From contig JAHIUV010000009.1 in assembly GCA_018817035.1 (NCBI GenBank), positions 1 to 7,888 on the forward strand: a DNA stretch of 7,888 nt. The letters run 5' to 3'. Under the pieces are notes generated by a model, which had not been told where the DNA came from, searched no databases, and worked only from the letters and a program-made list of their open reading frames with translations. The stretch comes from Candidatus Omnitrophota bacterium (GTDB taxonomy: Bacteria; Omnitrophota; Gorgyraeia; Gorgyraeales; Gorgyraeaceae). Positions within the stretch are counted from its first letter, which is position 1. Every line of letters begins with the position of its first letter. The position numbers and the translations under genes are program-made. Shown here one piece after another: positions 1 to 5,248 of this stretch.

Positions 1-366
1 CAGGGCGCTGATTGGAAAACAGAAAAACATGTGCCTGTTGTAGAGGTAGCGGGAAAATCCGGAAAAGACCAGGTATTGTCAATCACGGTAAGCGTGGGGA
101 AAGAAATAGCCCATCCAAATACAACAGCCCATCATATAGCGGGCTTGGCGGTTTATTTTTTGCCTCAGGGCGGAAAATTTCCTTATGAAATAGGTAGGGT
201 TGATTTTATTGCCCACGGCGCTTCTACTGAAGGATCTGATACCAGCACTGTTTATACCGCTCCGGAAATCACGCTGAAGTTTAAAACAGAAAAACCCGGC
301 ATAATATTAGCCTCTTCTTATTGCAACATACATGGATTATGGCAGGCCTCAGCGGAGGTCAAGTAG
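1..366 (+). CDS. sor: Superoxide reductase (neelaredoxin / class II desulfoferrodoxin type), 5' partial
   Basis: This enzyme reduces superoxide to hydrogen peroxide at a mononuclear Fe(His)4Cys centre in the cytoplasm, without making oxygen. The reading frame is open from base 1, so the start lies outside the window. A GTG at 31 could be mistaken for a start, but the codons before it read DWKTEKH, which match the conserved N-terminus and supply the Glu (22-24) and His (28-30) of the iron site. The rest of the site is visible: HPNTTAHHI (His at 112-114 and in the HH pair) and CNIHGLW near the C-terminus (Cys 322-324, His 331-333). It lacks the N-terminal FeCys4 domain of class I enzymes in the visible part, although the missing 5' end leaves this open. 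After HHI the common Arg-Trp/Tyr is replaced by Ala-Gly. The stop is 2 bases before the FMN protein gene, whose ribosome binding site lies inside this gene. The family call is very secure. Confidence 0.95.
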   Translation, partial: QGADWKTEKHVPVVEVAGKSGKDQVLSITVSVGKEIAHPNTTAHHIAGLAVYFLPQGGKFPYEIGRVDFIAHGASTEGSDTSTVYTAPEITLKFKTEKPGIILASSYCNIHGLWQASAEVK

Positions 367-368
367 AT

Positions 369-845
369 ATGGCTAAGTTAACCGAAGGCGTAGCCAATTT
401 TTTCCACAGGCAGCCTTATACCATTGTCACTACAGTGGACAAAAAAGGCTGTCCGCATAATTCCTGCAAAGGTATAGTGGACATAGAAGAGGATGGGACT
501 ATATATTTGCTGGATCTTTACAAAGAAAAGACCTACTCTAACCTTAAAGAAAATCCGCACGTCAATATAACAGCTGTTGATGAGCATAAATTCATAGGGT
601 TTTGCCTTAAGGGGAAAGCTGAGATAGCGAATAAAGAGGTTCTCCACTCGGAGATAGTAAAAAAATGGGAAGACAGGATCACTAAGAGGATCTCGCAGCG
701 ACTTTTGAGGAACATACAAGGACAAAAAGGGCACCCCAGCCACCCTGAGTCGCTTTTTCCAAAACCTGAGTATTTGATCAAAGTTATAGTGGAAGAAATA
801 ATAGACCTTACGCCGCACCATATAAAGAAAAATAGTATAAAATAG
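369..845 (+). CDS. Pyridoxamine 5'-phosphate oxidase-family FMN-binding split-barrel protein
   Basis: This 158-residue protein belongs to the broad FMN-binding split beta-barrel family related to PNPOx. Members are cytosolic flavoproteins, often reductases of unknown substrate. Supporting features are the N-terminal strand YTIVTTVDKKGCPHNS (residues 17-32), the segment LLDLYKEKTYSNLKENPHV (47-65), which resembles the family's phosphate-contacting Lys-Thr-x-x-Asn-Leu region, then FIGFCLKGKAEI (75-86) and a C-terminal strand YLIKVIVEEIIDLTP (135-149). The ATG at 369 is chosen over one at 321 because GGAGGT at 354-359 is well spaced from it and the extra residues do not resemble the family. The gene follows the superoxide reductase stop by 2 bases, so the two are co-transcribed and probably translationally coupled. 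A role as electron donor or flavin partner in oxidative defence is inference from this linkage. True pyridoxamine phosphate oxidase activity is unlikely, since such enzymes are usually longer. Confidence 0.85.
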   Translation: MAKLTEGVANFFHRQPYTIVTTVDKKGCPHNSCKGIVDIEEDGTIYLLDLYKEKTYSNLKENPHVNITAVDEHKFIGFCLKGKAEIANKEVLHSEIVKKWEDRITKRISQRLLRNIQGQKGHPSHPESLFPKPEYLIKVIVEEIIDLTPHHIKKNSIK

Positions 846-876
846 TTTGCTGACTTTTTAAAGACAAGAATTTTGT

Positions 877-1024
877 TATCGTTCTCGACTCCCCGCCTGA
901 GGCGGGTCGCTCGAACAATATTTTTAAGACAATGTCCTGAGCTTGTCCGCCAAAGGCGGACATAGTCGAAGGACAATATTCTTCGAGCGGAGTCCCGAAG
1001 CATCGGGACGTAGTCGAGAAGATA
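877..1024. repeat. Composite cloverleaf-like palindromic repeat
   Basis: This intergenic element is built of nested inverted repeats. The outer arms are 877-890 and 1012-1024 (TATCGTTCTCGACT against TATCTTCTCGACT in reverse complement, one base extra). Inside are a hairpin CCCGCC-TGA-GGCGGG (892-906), a second imperfect long stem (907-922 with 975-991), which encloses a hairpin TGTCCGCC-AAA-GGCGGACA (944-962) flanked by GTCC/GGAC (934-937, 971-974), and a third hairpin GTCCCGA-AGCA-TCGGGAC (992-1009). The whole could fold as a three-armed cruciform in DNA or RNA. It sits between two transcription units and encodes no protein. It is probably a REP/MITE-like dispersed element, and it could also slow or end transcription from the upstream genes, though no U-tract follows it. 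Confidence 0.8.
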
Positions 1025-1072
1025 TAAAGTCAACAGAACTTGTTATGATACCTAAGAAGGAGATTCTAAATA

Positions 1073-1975
1073 ATGCTTGATCTCATTATTATCGGCGCAG
1101 GGCCTGCCGGGATCACAGCCGCTGTATATGCCGCCAGGAAAAAAATGAACCTCCTTGTCATAACAAATGACATCGGCGGACAGACAGCGTGGAGCGGTGA
1201 CATAGAAAACTATACCGGATATCAGTTTGTCAGCGGCCCTGAGCTGGTTGCCAAGTTTGAGGAGCATTTGCGAAAGTATGATATTACCTTGAAAGAGAAC
1301 GAACCCGTTATCGAGCTCATAAAAAGAGGGGACGTTATCTTTGTAAAGACAGATAAAGGGAGCTATGAGGCAAAGGCGGTTATAATTGCTTCAGGTAAGC
1401 GCTCAAAAGAACTTGGCGTACCGGGAGAAAAAGAATTTAAGAACAAGGGGCTTACTTATTGTGCTACGTGCGATGGCCCGCTCTTTGCCGGGAAAGATGT
1501 CGCTGTCATAGGAGGCGGTAATTCTGCCTTGGACGCGGCGCTCCAGCTGATGAAGATAGCGAAGAGTGTTTATATAGTCAACGTCGCTTCCGGTATTACA
1601 GGTGACGCTATTATGCTCGAGAAGCTCGCGAATAACGGTAATGTCTCTATCCTGAACAATAGCCGCGTGATCGCTGTTTCCGGAAAAAAATTCGTAAATT
1701 CAATAAGGATAAATTCAGGCCAGGAGGAAAAAGAGGTCCCTGTAGAGGGTATCTTCGTGGAGATAGGGCTTATCCCTAATTCCGGGTTTGTTAAGGATAT
1801 AAAAAAGAACGGATTGGGCGAGATAGAGGTAGATAATTATAACAGGACAGGCGTCCCGGGTATATTTGCCGCCGGAGACGTGACAGATGTTCCTGAAAAG
1901 CAGATAATAATCGCGGCCGGCGAAGGCGCGAAGGCCACACTGGGCGCGTTTAGGTATCTCTCAAAGATCAGATGA
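1073..1975 (+). CDS. trxB: Thioredoxin reductase-family FAD flavoprotein, AhpF-like
   Basis: This 300-residue, two-dinucleotide-domain flavoprotein passes electrons from NAD(P)H through FAD to a redox-active disulfide. The FAD site GAGPAG is at residues 8-13, GGQTAW at 35-40, the active-site disulfide CATCD at 130-134, the NAD(P) site GGGNSA at 147-152 and the C-terminal FAD motif FAAGDVTDVPEKQ at 265-277. Length is normal for the low-molecular-weight family. The second half (VEGIFVEIGLIPN and KQIIIAAGEGAKATLGAF) resembles the reductase part of AhpF more than classical TrxB. The HRR motif that selects the NADPH 2'-phosphate is absent (VNVASGITGD instead), so NADH use is plausible. AAGGAG at 1057-1062 sets the start. 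Its stop overlaps the next gene by 4 bases (ATGA). No thioredoxin or AhpC gene is nearby, so the acceptor is unknown; the coupled membrane protein is a candidate. Confidence 0.92.
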   Translation: MLDLIIIGAGPAGITAAVYAARKKMNLLVITNDIGGQTAWSGDIENYTGYQFVSGPELVAKFEEHLRKYDITLKENEPVIELIKRGDVIFVKTDKGSYEAKAVIIASGKRSKELGVPGEKEFKNKGLTYCATCDGPLFAGKDVAVIGGGNSALDAALQLMKIAKSVYIVNVASGITGDAIMLEKLANNGNVSILNNSRVIAVSGKKFVNSIRINSGQEEKEVPVEGIFVEIGLIPNSGFVKDIKKNGLGEIEVDNYNRTGVPGIFAAGDVTDVPEKQIIIAAGEGAKATLGAFRYLSKIR

Positions 1976-2712
1976 TAATGAAGATAAGGTCAATAAAAGC
2001 GCAACTTATAGTTTTCCTGGGTTCATTGGCGCTGTATCTTTATTTTACCGGCAAGGATACAGTTTTTTTATCAGGGATATTAATAGCGGTTTTTTTCTCA
2101 GTTCTTACCGATTCCCTCTTTAGCTATTTTAAAAACAGGAAGTTTACGGTAACGGAAAGTTCAGTCGTGACAGGGCTTATCGTCGGATATGTATTATCCG
2201 GTGACAGCTCCTGGTGGCTTATGGCGCTGGCGGGCATATCGGCCATCGCGTCCAAGCATATAATACGTTTTCGCGGGTCGCATATATTCAATCCCGCTGC
2301 TTTTGGTATTTTGTTCACGGTTTTTCTTTTTGGGGCCTCTACCCAATGGAAAGCGGCGTACATGTGGTATGCGCTTATCCCTGCCGGCGCCTATTTTGCG
2401 TACAGGATAAGAAAGTTAGGCCTTGTAGTCGGGTATTTCGCTGTATCTTTACTCTTATATATTCCCCAAGCGTTTCTCCACAATGCGTCTATCCTTAATA
2501 TTTTAGGATATTTTAATTATTTCTTTATTCTTGTCATGGTGGTCGAACCGAGGACAACGCCGGCGAGATACTTACCTAAGATGATCTTTGGGGCGATCAC
2601 GGCCGTCTTTATTTTTGCTTTTTACGAAATATGGGTCTTGCCGGAAGCGGAGCTATTGGCTTTGGCAGCGGCAAACCTATCAGGCGTTTTACTCGAAAGG
2701 AGAAAAGCATGA
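1972..2712 (+). CDS. RnfD/NqrB-like integral membrane protein
   Basis: This 246-residue, very hydrophobic protein with roughly nine to ten membrane segments resembles the NQR2/RnfD/RnfE family. Those subunits hold flavin in the membrane part of ion-pumping NADH or ferredoxin oxidoreductases. The best markers are SKHIIRFRGSHIFNPAAFG (residues 94-112), a strong match to the conserved family loop, and VVEPRTTPARYLPKMIFG (190-207), which parallels the TDPxTSP region. No clear S/D-G-A-T covalent flavinylation motif is visible; GAST at 121-124 is only vaguely similar. The other five Rnf or Nqr subunits are absent, so this is a stand-alone member. The start overlaps the reductase stop (ATGA); an ATG two codons later at 1978 is equally possible because no strong ribosome binding site is seen. 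The next gene also starts within the stop of this one. Carrying electrons across the membrane between its neighbours is inference. Confidence 0.8.
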   Translation: MIMKIRSIKAQLIVFLGSLALYLYFTGKDTVFLSGILIAVFFSVLTDSLFSYFKNRKFTVTESSVVTGLIVGYVLSGDSSWWLMALAGISAIASKHIIRFRGSHIFNPAAFGILFTVFLFGASTQWKAAYMWYALIPAGAYFAYRIRKLGLVVGYFAVSLLLYIPQAFLHNASILNILGYFNYFFILVMVVEPRTTPARYLPKMIFGAITAVFIFAFYEIWVLPEAELLALAAANLSGVLLERRKA

Positions 2713-3056
2713 AGAACATCTTTGTTTTTATTCTGTTTTTTTCGTTTACCATGATGTGTTCGGACGCGTATGCCCATCCGCCGTCAGATATAAAAATAGA
2801 ACATAGCAGCGCCTCAAGGATGCTTACGGCCATAGTCACGCATAGCGTAAGTGATCCGGTGAAACATTTTATATCTAAGATAGATATATGGCTGAACGGA
2901 AAAGAAGTAATATCGCACGAAATAAGCCGTCAGGACAATGAAAAATATCAATTTGCCGGCTACCTGATTCCTGATGCCAAACCCGGGGATACTATAAGCG
3001 TCGAGGCATATTGCAGCATAAGTGGTAAATTAAGAAAAGATATAAAGGTAAAATAA
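2709..3056 (+). CDS. Exported desulfoferrodoxin/superoxide reductase-like small protein
   Basis: This 115-residue protein has a clear signal peptide: a Lys-Asn start, a hydrophobic core (residues 4-16) and a likely signal peptidase I site after AYA (22), so the mature protein would begin with His23. The mature part of about 93 residues looks like the Ig-like fold of superoxide reductase. THSVSDPVKHFISKIDIWLN (44-63) parallels the HPNTTxHHIxxLxVYF block, and VEAYCSISG (98-106) parallels SYCNIHG. His45, His53 and Cys102 therefore fall where iron ligands sit, but the last ligand His is Ser105. With His23 at the mature end, a His3Cys metal site is possible. The start is fixed by AAAGGAG at 2696-2702 and the ATGA overlap with the membrane protein; an in-frame ATG at 2631 would hide the signal peptide. 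Similar exported proteins beginning HPPSD are, as I recall, widespread and uncharacterised. Enzyme activity is not established. Confidence 0.75.
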   Translation: MKNIFVFILFFSFTMMCSDAYAHPPSDIKIEHSSASRMLTAIVTHSVSDPVKHFISKIDIWLNGKEVISHEISRQDNEKYQFAGYLIPDAKPGDTISVEAYCSISGKLRKDIKVK

Positions 3057-3692
3057 GTGAGGACCGCGGAAGAGCGAGTAGGAAAAATAATAAAGATACT
3101 GCGCAAGGCTTATCCCAAGAGCCGCACAGCCCTTTATCACAGTTCGCCTTTTGAGATCCTGATAGCGACTATATTGTCGGCGCAATGCACAGACGAAAGG
3201 GTCAATAGGATCACGCCCGGGCTTTTCAAAAAATACAAAACTGTTAAAAGGTTTGCCGCTGCTCGGCAGTCTGTCCTGGAGCAAGAAATATATTCGGCGG
3301 GTTTTTACAGGAACAAGGCAAAAAATATCATAGCGGCGTCAAAAATGATTGTCGCTGATTTTGGGGGCAGTGTCCCGGATACAATGCGGGAATTGATGAT
3401 GCTTCCCGGAGTCGCACGCAAAACCGCGAACATAGTGTTGTCCTCAGGTTTTAAAAAATCCGAGGGGATAGCTGTAGATACTCACGTTAAAAGGCTTTCA
3501 GGGCGATTAGGGTTTAGCGGGGAAACTGATCCTAATAAGATCGAGAGAGATCTTTTAAAGCTTGTCCCAAAAAAAGACTGGCTCGATTTTAATTACATAA
3601 TGGTCGACCACGGCAGAAAAACCTGCAATGCCAGAAAACCTTTATGCGACGCATGCCTCATAAACAAACTCTGCCCCTCAGCCGTCTCTTAA
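3057..3692 (+). CDS. nth: Endonuclease III, DNA glycosylase/AP lyase
   Basis: This bifunctional base-excision repair enzyme removes oxidised pyrimidines from DNA and cleaves the abasic site. The 211 residues equal the length of the E. coli enzyme. Visible features are SSPFEILIATILSAQCTD (29-46), the helix-hairpin-helix LPGVARKTA (116-124) with catalytic Lys122, catalytic Asp141 in VDTHV, and the C-terminal [4Fe-4S] motif C-x6-C-x2-C-x5-C (Cys190, 197, 200, 206). The start is GTG directly after the stop of the exported protein gene, with no gap; AAAGGT about 7 bases upstream is a modest ribosome binding site. The length match supports this start. Its place in a run of redox genes fits repair of oxidative damage. 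The stop codon lies inside the left arm of a 13-bp inverted repeat. Confidence 0.96.
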   Translation: MRTAEERVGKIIKILRKAYPKSRTALYHSSPFEILIATILSAQCTDERVNRITPGLFKKYKTVKRFAAARQSVLEQEIYSAGFYRNKAKNIIAASKMIVADFGGSVPDTMRELMMLPGVARKTANIVLSSGFKKSEGIAVDTHVKRLSGRLGFSGETDPNKIERDLLKLVPKKDWLDFNYIMVDHGRKTCNARKPLCDACLINKLCPSAVS

Positions 3693-3728
3693 CTTCACAA
3701 AACTGCAATGCACTGTTGTGAAGTTAAG
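3688..3728. repeat. Perfect 13-bp inverted repeat over the nth stop
   Basis: CTTAACTTCACAA (3688-3700) is the exact reverse complement of TTGTGAAGTTAAG (3716-3728). The 15-base middle can pair further as TGC-AAT-GCA across a 3x3 internal loop. The left arm contains the nth stop codon, and the right arm ends just before the AGGAG ribosome binding site (3731-3735) of the radical SAM gene. No T-run follows, so it is not a classical intrinsic terminator. It may control readthrough, mRNA stability or access to the next ribosome binding site, or bind a regulator. Confidence 0.75.
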
Positions 3729-3743
3729 GCAGGAGATCGTAAC

Positions 3744-4631
3744 ATGATAAAAGAAGCGATGTTGTATAAAAAGTTAGATGCCGACGGGGTGCGATGCGGC
3801 CTTTGCGCCCATCGGTGTAGCATTGCTTTGGATAAATTTGGCATCTGCGGGGTCAGAAAAAACCAAGAAGGAAAATTATATACACTTGTGTACGCGGAAA
3901 CCGCCGCATATCACGTAGACCCCATAGAGAAAAAACCCATTTATCATTTTTTACCCGGTTCATTTTCTTATTCCATAGCAACCGTCGGTTGTAATTTTAA
4001 ATGCTCTTTCTGTCAGAACTGGGAAATATCGCAGATATGGGCTCCAGGTTCTAGGCTGAAGGCTCAAGGGTATGAATTAAAACCCGAAGACGTTGTTATC
4101 AACGCGAAGAAAAGCGGATGTAAAAGCATATCCTATACATATACGGAGCCGACTATATTTTTTGAGTACGCGTATGATACGGCGAGGCTTGCCAAAGACG
4201 CCGGGCTTGCCAATATTTTTGTTACCAATGGGTATATGACAAGAGAAGCGCTGGAGATGATAAGCCCGTATCTTGACGCGGCCAATGTCGACCTTAAATC
4301 TTTCCGCGATGATTTTTATCGTAATATGTGCGGGGCGTGCCTTGAACCGGTACTCGACACAATAAAGCGTATGAAGGACTTGGGCATATGGATGGAGATT
4401 ACGACGCTGCTGGTAACCGGGGCCAATGATTCAGACGAGGAATTAACTGATATAGCGGGATTTATAGCCGGCGTTGATCCGGAGATGCCATGGCATATAT
4501 CACGCTTTCACCCTGATTTTAAATATACGGATTCCCCACCGACACCTGCGGAGACCCTTAAAAGGGCAAGGGATATAGGGAGAAGGGCAGGGCTTAAGAA
4601 CATACATTTAGGAAATGCCCCGGAAATATAG
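3744..4631 (+). CDS. amrS: AmrS-type radical SAM enzyme (AmmeMemoRadiSam family), probably 3' truncated
   Basis: The 295-residue protein has the radical SAM cluster C-x3-C-x2-C at Cys83, Cys87 and Cys90 (VGCNFKCSFCQNWEISQ). It has the family's N-terminal cysteines (C18, C21, C25, C35), SYTYTEPTIFFEYAYDTARLAK (130-151, with the glutamate-proline turn), the TNGYMT and AANVDLKSF motifs, and WHISRFHPDFK (250-260). These match the enzyme named for its association with AMMECR1- and Memo-like proteins; its substrate is not firmly known and neither partner is in this window. The start at 3744 follows AGGAG (3731-3735); an ATG at 3708 lies in a hairpin loop and gives residues unlike the family. Family members usually continue after the GN-x-P motif for some 40 residues with two further CxxC pairs. 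Here the gene stops at GNAPEI and a palindromic repeat begins about 12 bases later, so the tail is probably lost. The variable loop APGSRLKAQGY (100-110) is also unusual. Confidence 0.85.
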   Translation: MIKEAMLYKKLDADGVRCGLCAHRCSIALDKFGICGVRKNQEGKLYTLVYAETAAYHVDPIEKKPIYHFLPGSFSYSIATVGCNFKCSFCQNWEISQIWAPGSRLKAQGYELKPEDVVINAKKSGCKSISYTYTEPTIFFEYAYDTARLAKDAGLANIFVTNGYMTREALEMISPYLDAANVDLKSFRDDFYRNMCGACLEPVLDTIKRMKDLGIWMEITTLLVTGANDSDEELTDIAGFIAGVDPEMPWHISRFHPDFKYTDSPPTPAETLKRARDIGRRAGLKNIHLGNAPEI

Positions 4632-4642
4632 CCCGAAAGATA

Positions 4643-4730
4643 GCCGAGATTACTTCCCCGCTTTTCCGCCAGAGGCGGACCAGCCTCTGGCTGGCGCGGG
4701 GACCTCACTACGCTCTTCCTCGCAATGACA
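4643..4730. repeat. Second composite palindromic intergenic repeat
   Basis: Outer arms CCCCGC (4656-4661) and GCGGGG (4696-4701) enclose two adjacent hairpins, TCCGCC-AGA-GGCGGA (4665-4679) and CCAGCC-TCT-GGCTGG (4680-4694). The flanks, CGAGATTACTTCC on the left and CTTCCTCGCAATGACA on the right (4713-4730), resemble a dispersed repeat type seen in many environmental bacterial genomes. The hairpin core is the same as in the element at 877-1024. The element begins right after the shortened radical SAM gene and ends before the fur promoter. No protein is encoded. Limits are approximate. Confidence 0.65.
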
Positions 4731-4746
4731 TGCTTTAAATTAAGGA

Positions 4747-4774
4747 TTGACAGATATTTTTTTTCGGTTATAAT
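4747..4774 (+). promoter_or_regulatory. Sigma-70-type promoter of fur-feoA-feoB
   Basis: TTGACA (4747-4752) and TATAAT (4769-4774) are both perfect consensus hexamers, separated by 16 bases. Transcription would begin near 4781, giving a leader of about 30 bases before fur. The -10 box lies inside the 35-base palindrome, so a bound repressor would block RNA polymerase. Confidence 0.85.
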
Positions 4775-4802
4775 TGATATTGAATTTCAATATCAATTAT
4801 AA
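4768..4802. promoter_or_regulatory. Fur-box-like operator, perfect 17-1-17 palindrome
   Basis: Bases 4768-4784 are the exact reverse complement of 4786-4802 around a central T at 4785. The central 19 bases (4776-4794), GATATTGAA-T-TTCAATATC, match the classical E. coli Fur box GATAATGAT-A-ATCATTATC at 14 of 19 positions. It covers the -10 box and the expected transcription start, and its end touches the fur ribosome binding site (AAGGAGG, 4801-4807). Because most of the left arm is upstream of the start of transcription, it acts as DNA rather than as an RNA hairpin. Fur autoregulation and iron repression of feoAB are the natural inference. Confidence 0.85.
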
Positions 4803-4812
4803 GGAGGCGGAT

Positions 4813-5238
4813 ATGTCTAAGGAATTAGAGATATTCATTGGTTACCTCAAGAAAAAGGGGTTAAAACTTACGGTCCAGAGGAAGATAATGTTGGATGTAT
4901 TCCTGAAAACCGAGAGGCATCTCAGCGTGGAGGGCCTTTATAACATAGCAAAGAAAAAAGATAAGAGCATAGGCCAGGCTACGGTATTCAGGACGCTTAA
5001 GGTGCTTCAGGATGCCGGCATAGCCAAAGAAGTGGATATTGGTGACGGAAAAAAAAGATACGAACGTCAATACGGACGCGAACATCATGACCATCTCATT
5101 TGCGTTAAGTGCGGCGTGTTTATCGAGGCAGTGGATCCCAGGATAGAAAAGCTCCAGGATGAATTATGCCGGAAACACGGTTTTAAGCCGCAGAGGCACA
5201 AGATGGAGATATTCGGCGTTTGTAAAAAATGCAGATGA
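4813..5238 (+). CDS. fur: Fur-family ferric uptake regulator
   Basis: This 141-residue metal-dependent repressor has an N-terminal winged helix (residues 7-85, with recognition helix GQATVFRTLKVLQDAGI at 54-70) and a C-terminal metal-binding dimerisation domain. The latter shows the His cluster HHDH (91-94) followed by CVKC (97-100) and a second CKKC (137-140), which together form the structural Zn site of the family. The start at 4813 is set by AAGGAGG at 4801-4807; an in-frame ATG at 4774 lies inside the operator, upstream of the likely transcription start. The gene is first in an operon with feoA (10-base gap) and feoB, which favours Fur over Zur or PerR, though metal specificity cannot be read from the sequence with certainty. 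The palindrome over its promoter suggests it represses itself and iron uptake when iron is plentiful. Confidence 0.92.
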   Translation: MSKELEIFIGYLKKKGLKLTVQRKIMLDVFLKTERHLSVEGLYNIAKKKDKSIGQATVFRTLKVLQDAGIAKEVDIGDGKKRYERQYGREHHDHLICVKCGVFIEAVDPRIEKLQDELCRKHGFKPQRHKMEIFGVCKKCR

Positions 5239-5248
5239 GGAGAGAGCA

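Noticed and set aside
31..366. GTG at 31 as the start of the superoxide reductase gene
   Set aside because: The frame is open upstream and the preceding codons encode conserved iron-site residues.
877..1024. tRNA or other structured RNA gene, suggested by the cloverleaf shape
   Set aside because: It has no tRNA-type conserved T-loop or anticodon arm and matches repeat-type palindromes found elsewhere in the window.
378..1033. Two overlapping minus-strand open frames of 147 and 166 residues
   Set aside because: They lie opposite the FMN protein and the palindromic repeat, show no family motifs and no ribosome binding site, and have the composition of antisense shadows.
1044..1049. TATGAT as a -10 box for the reductase operon
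   Set aside because: No acceptable -35 hexamer sits 16-18 bases upstream, and the start point would fall on the ribosome binding site.
3688..3728. Intrinsic terminator between nth and amrS
   Set aside because: No T-run follows and the next gene's ribosome binding site begins 2 bases after the stem.
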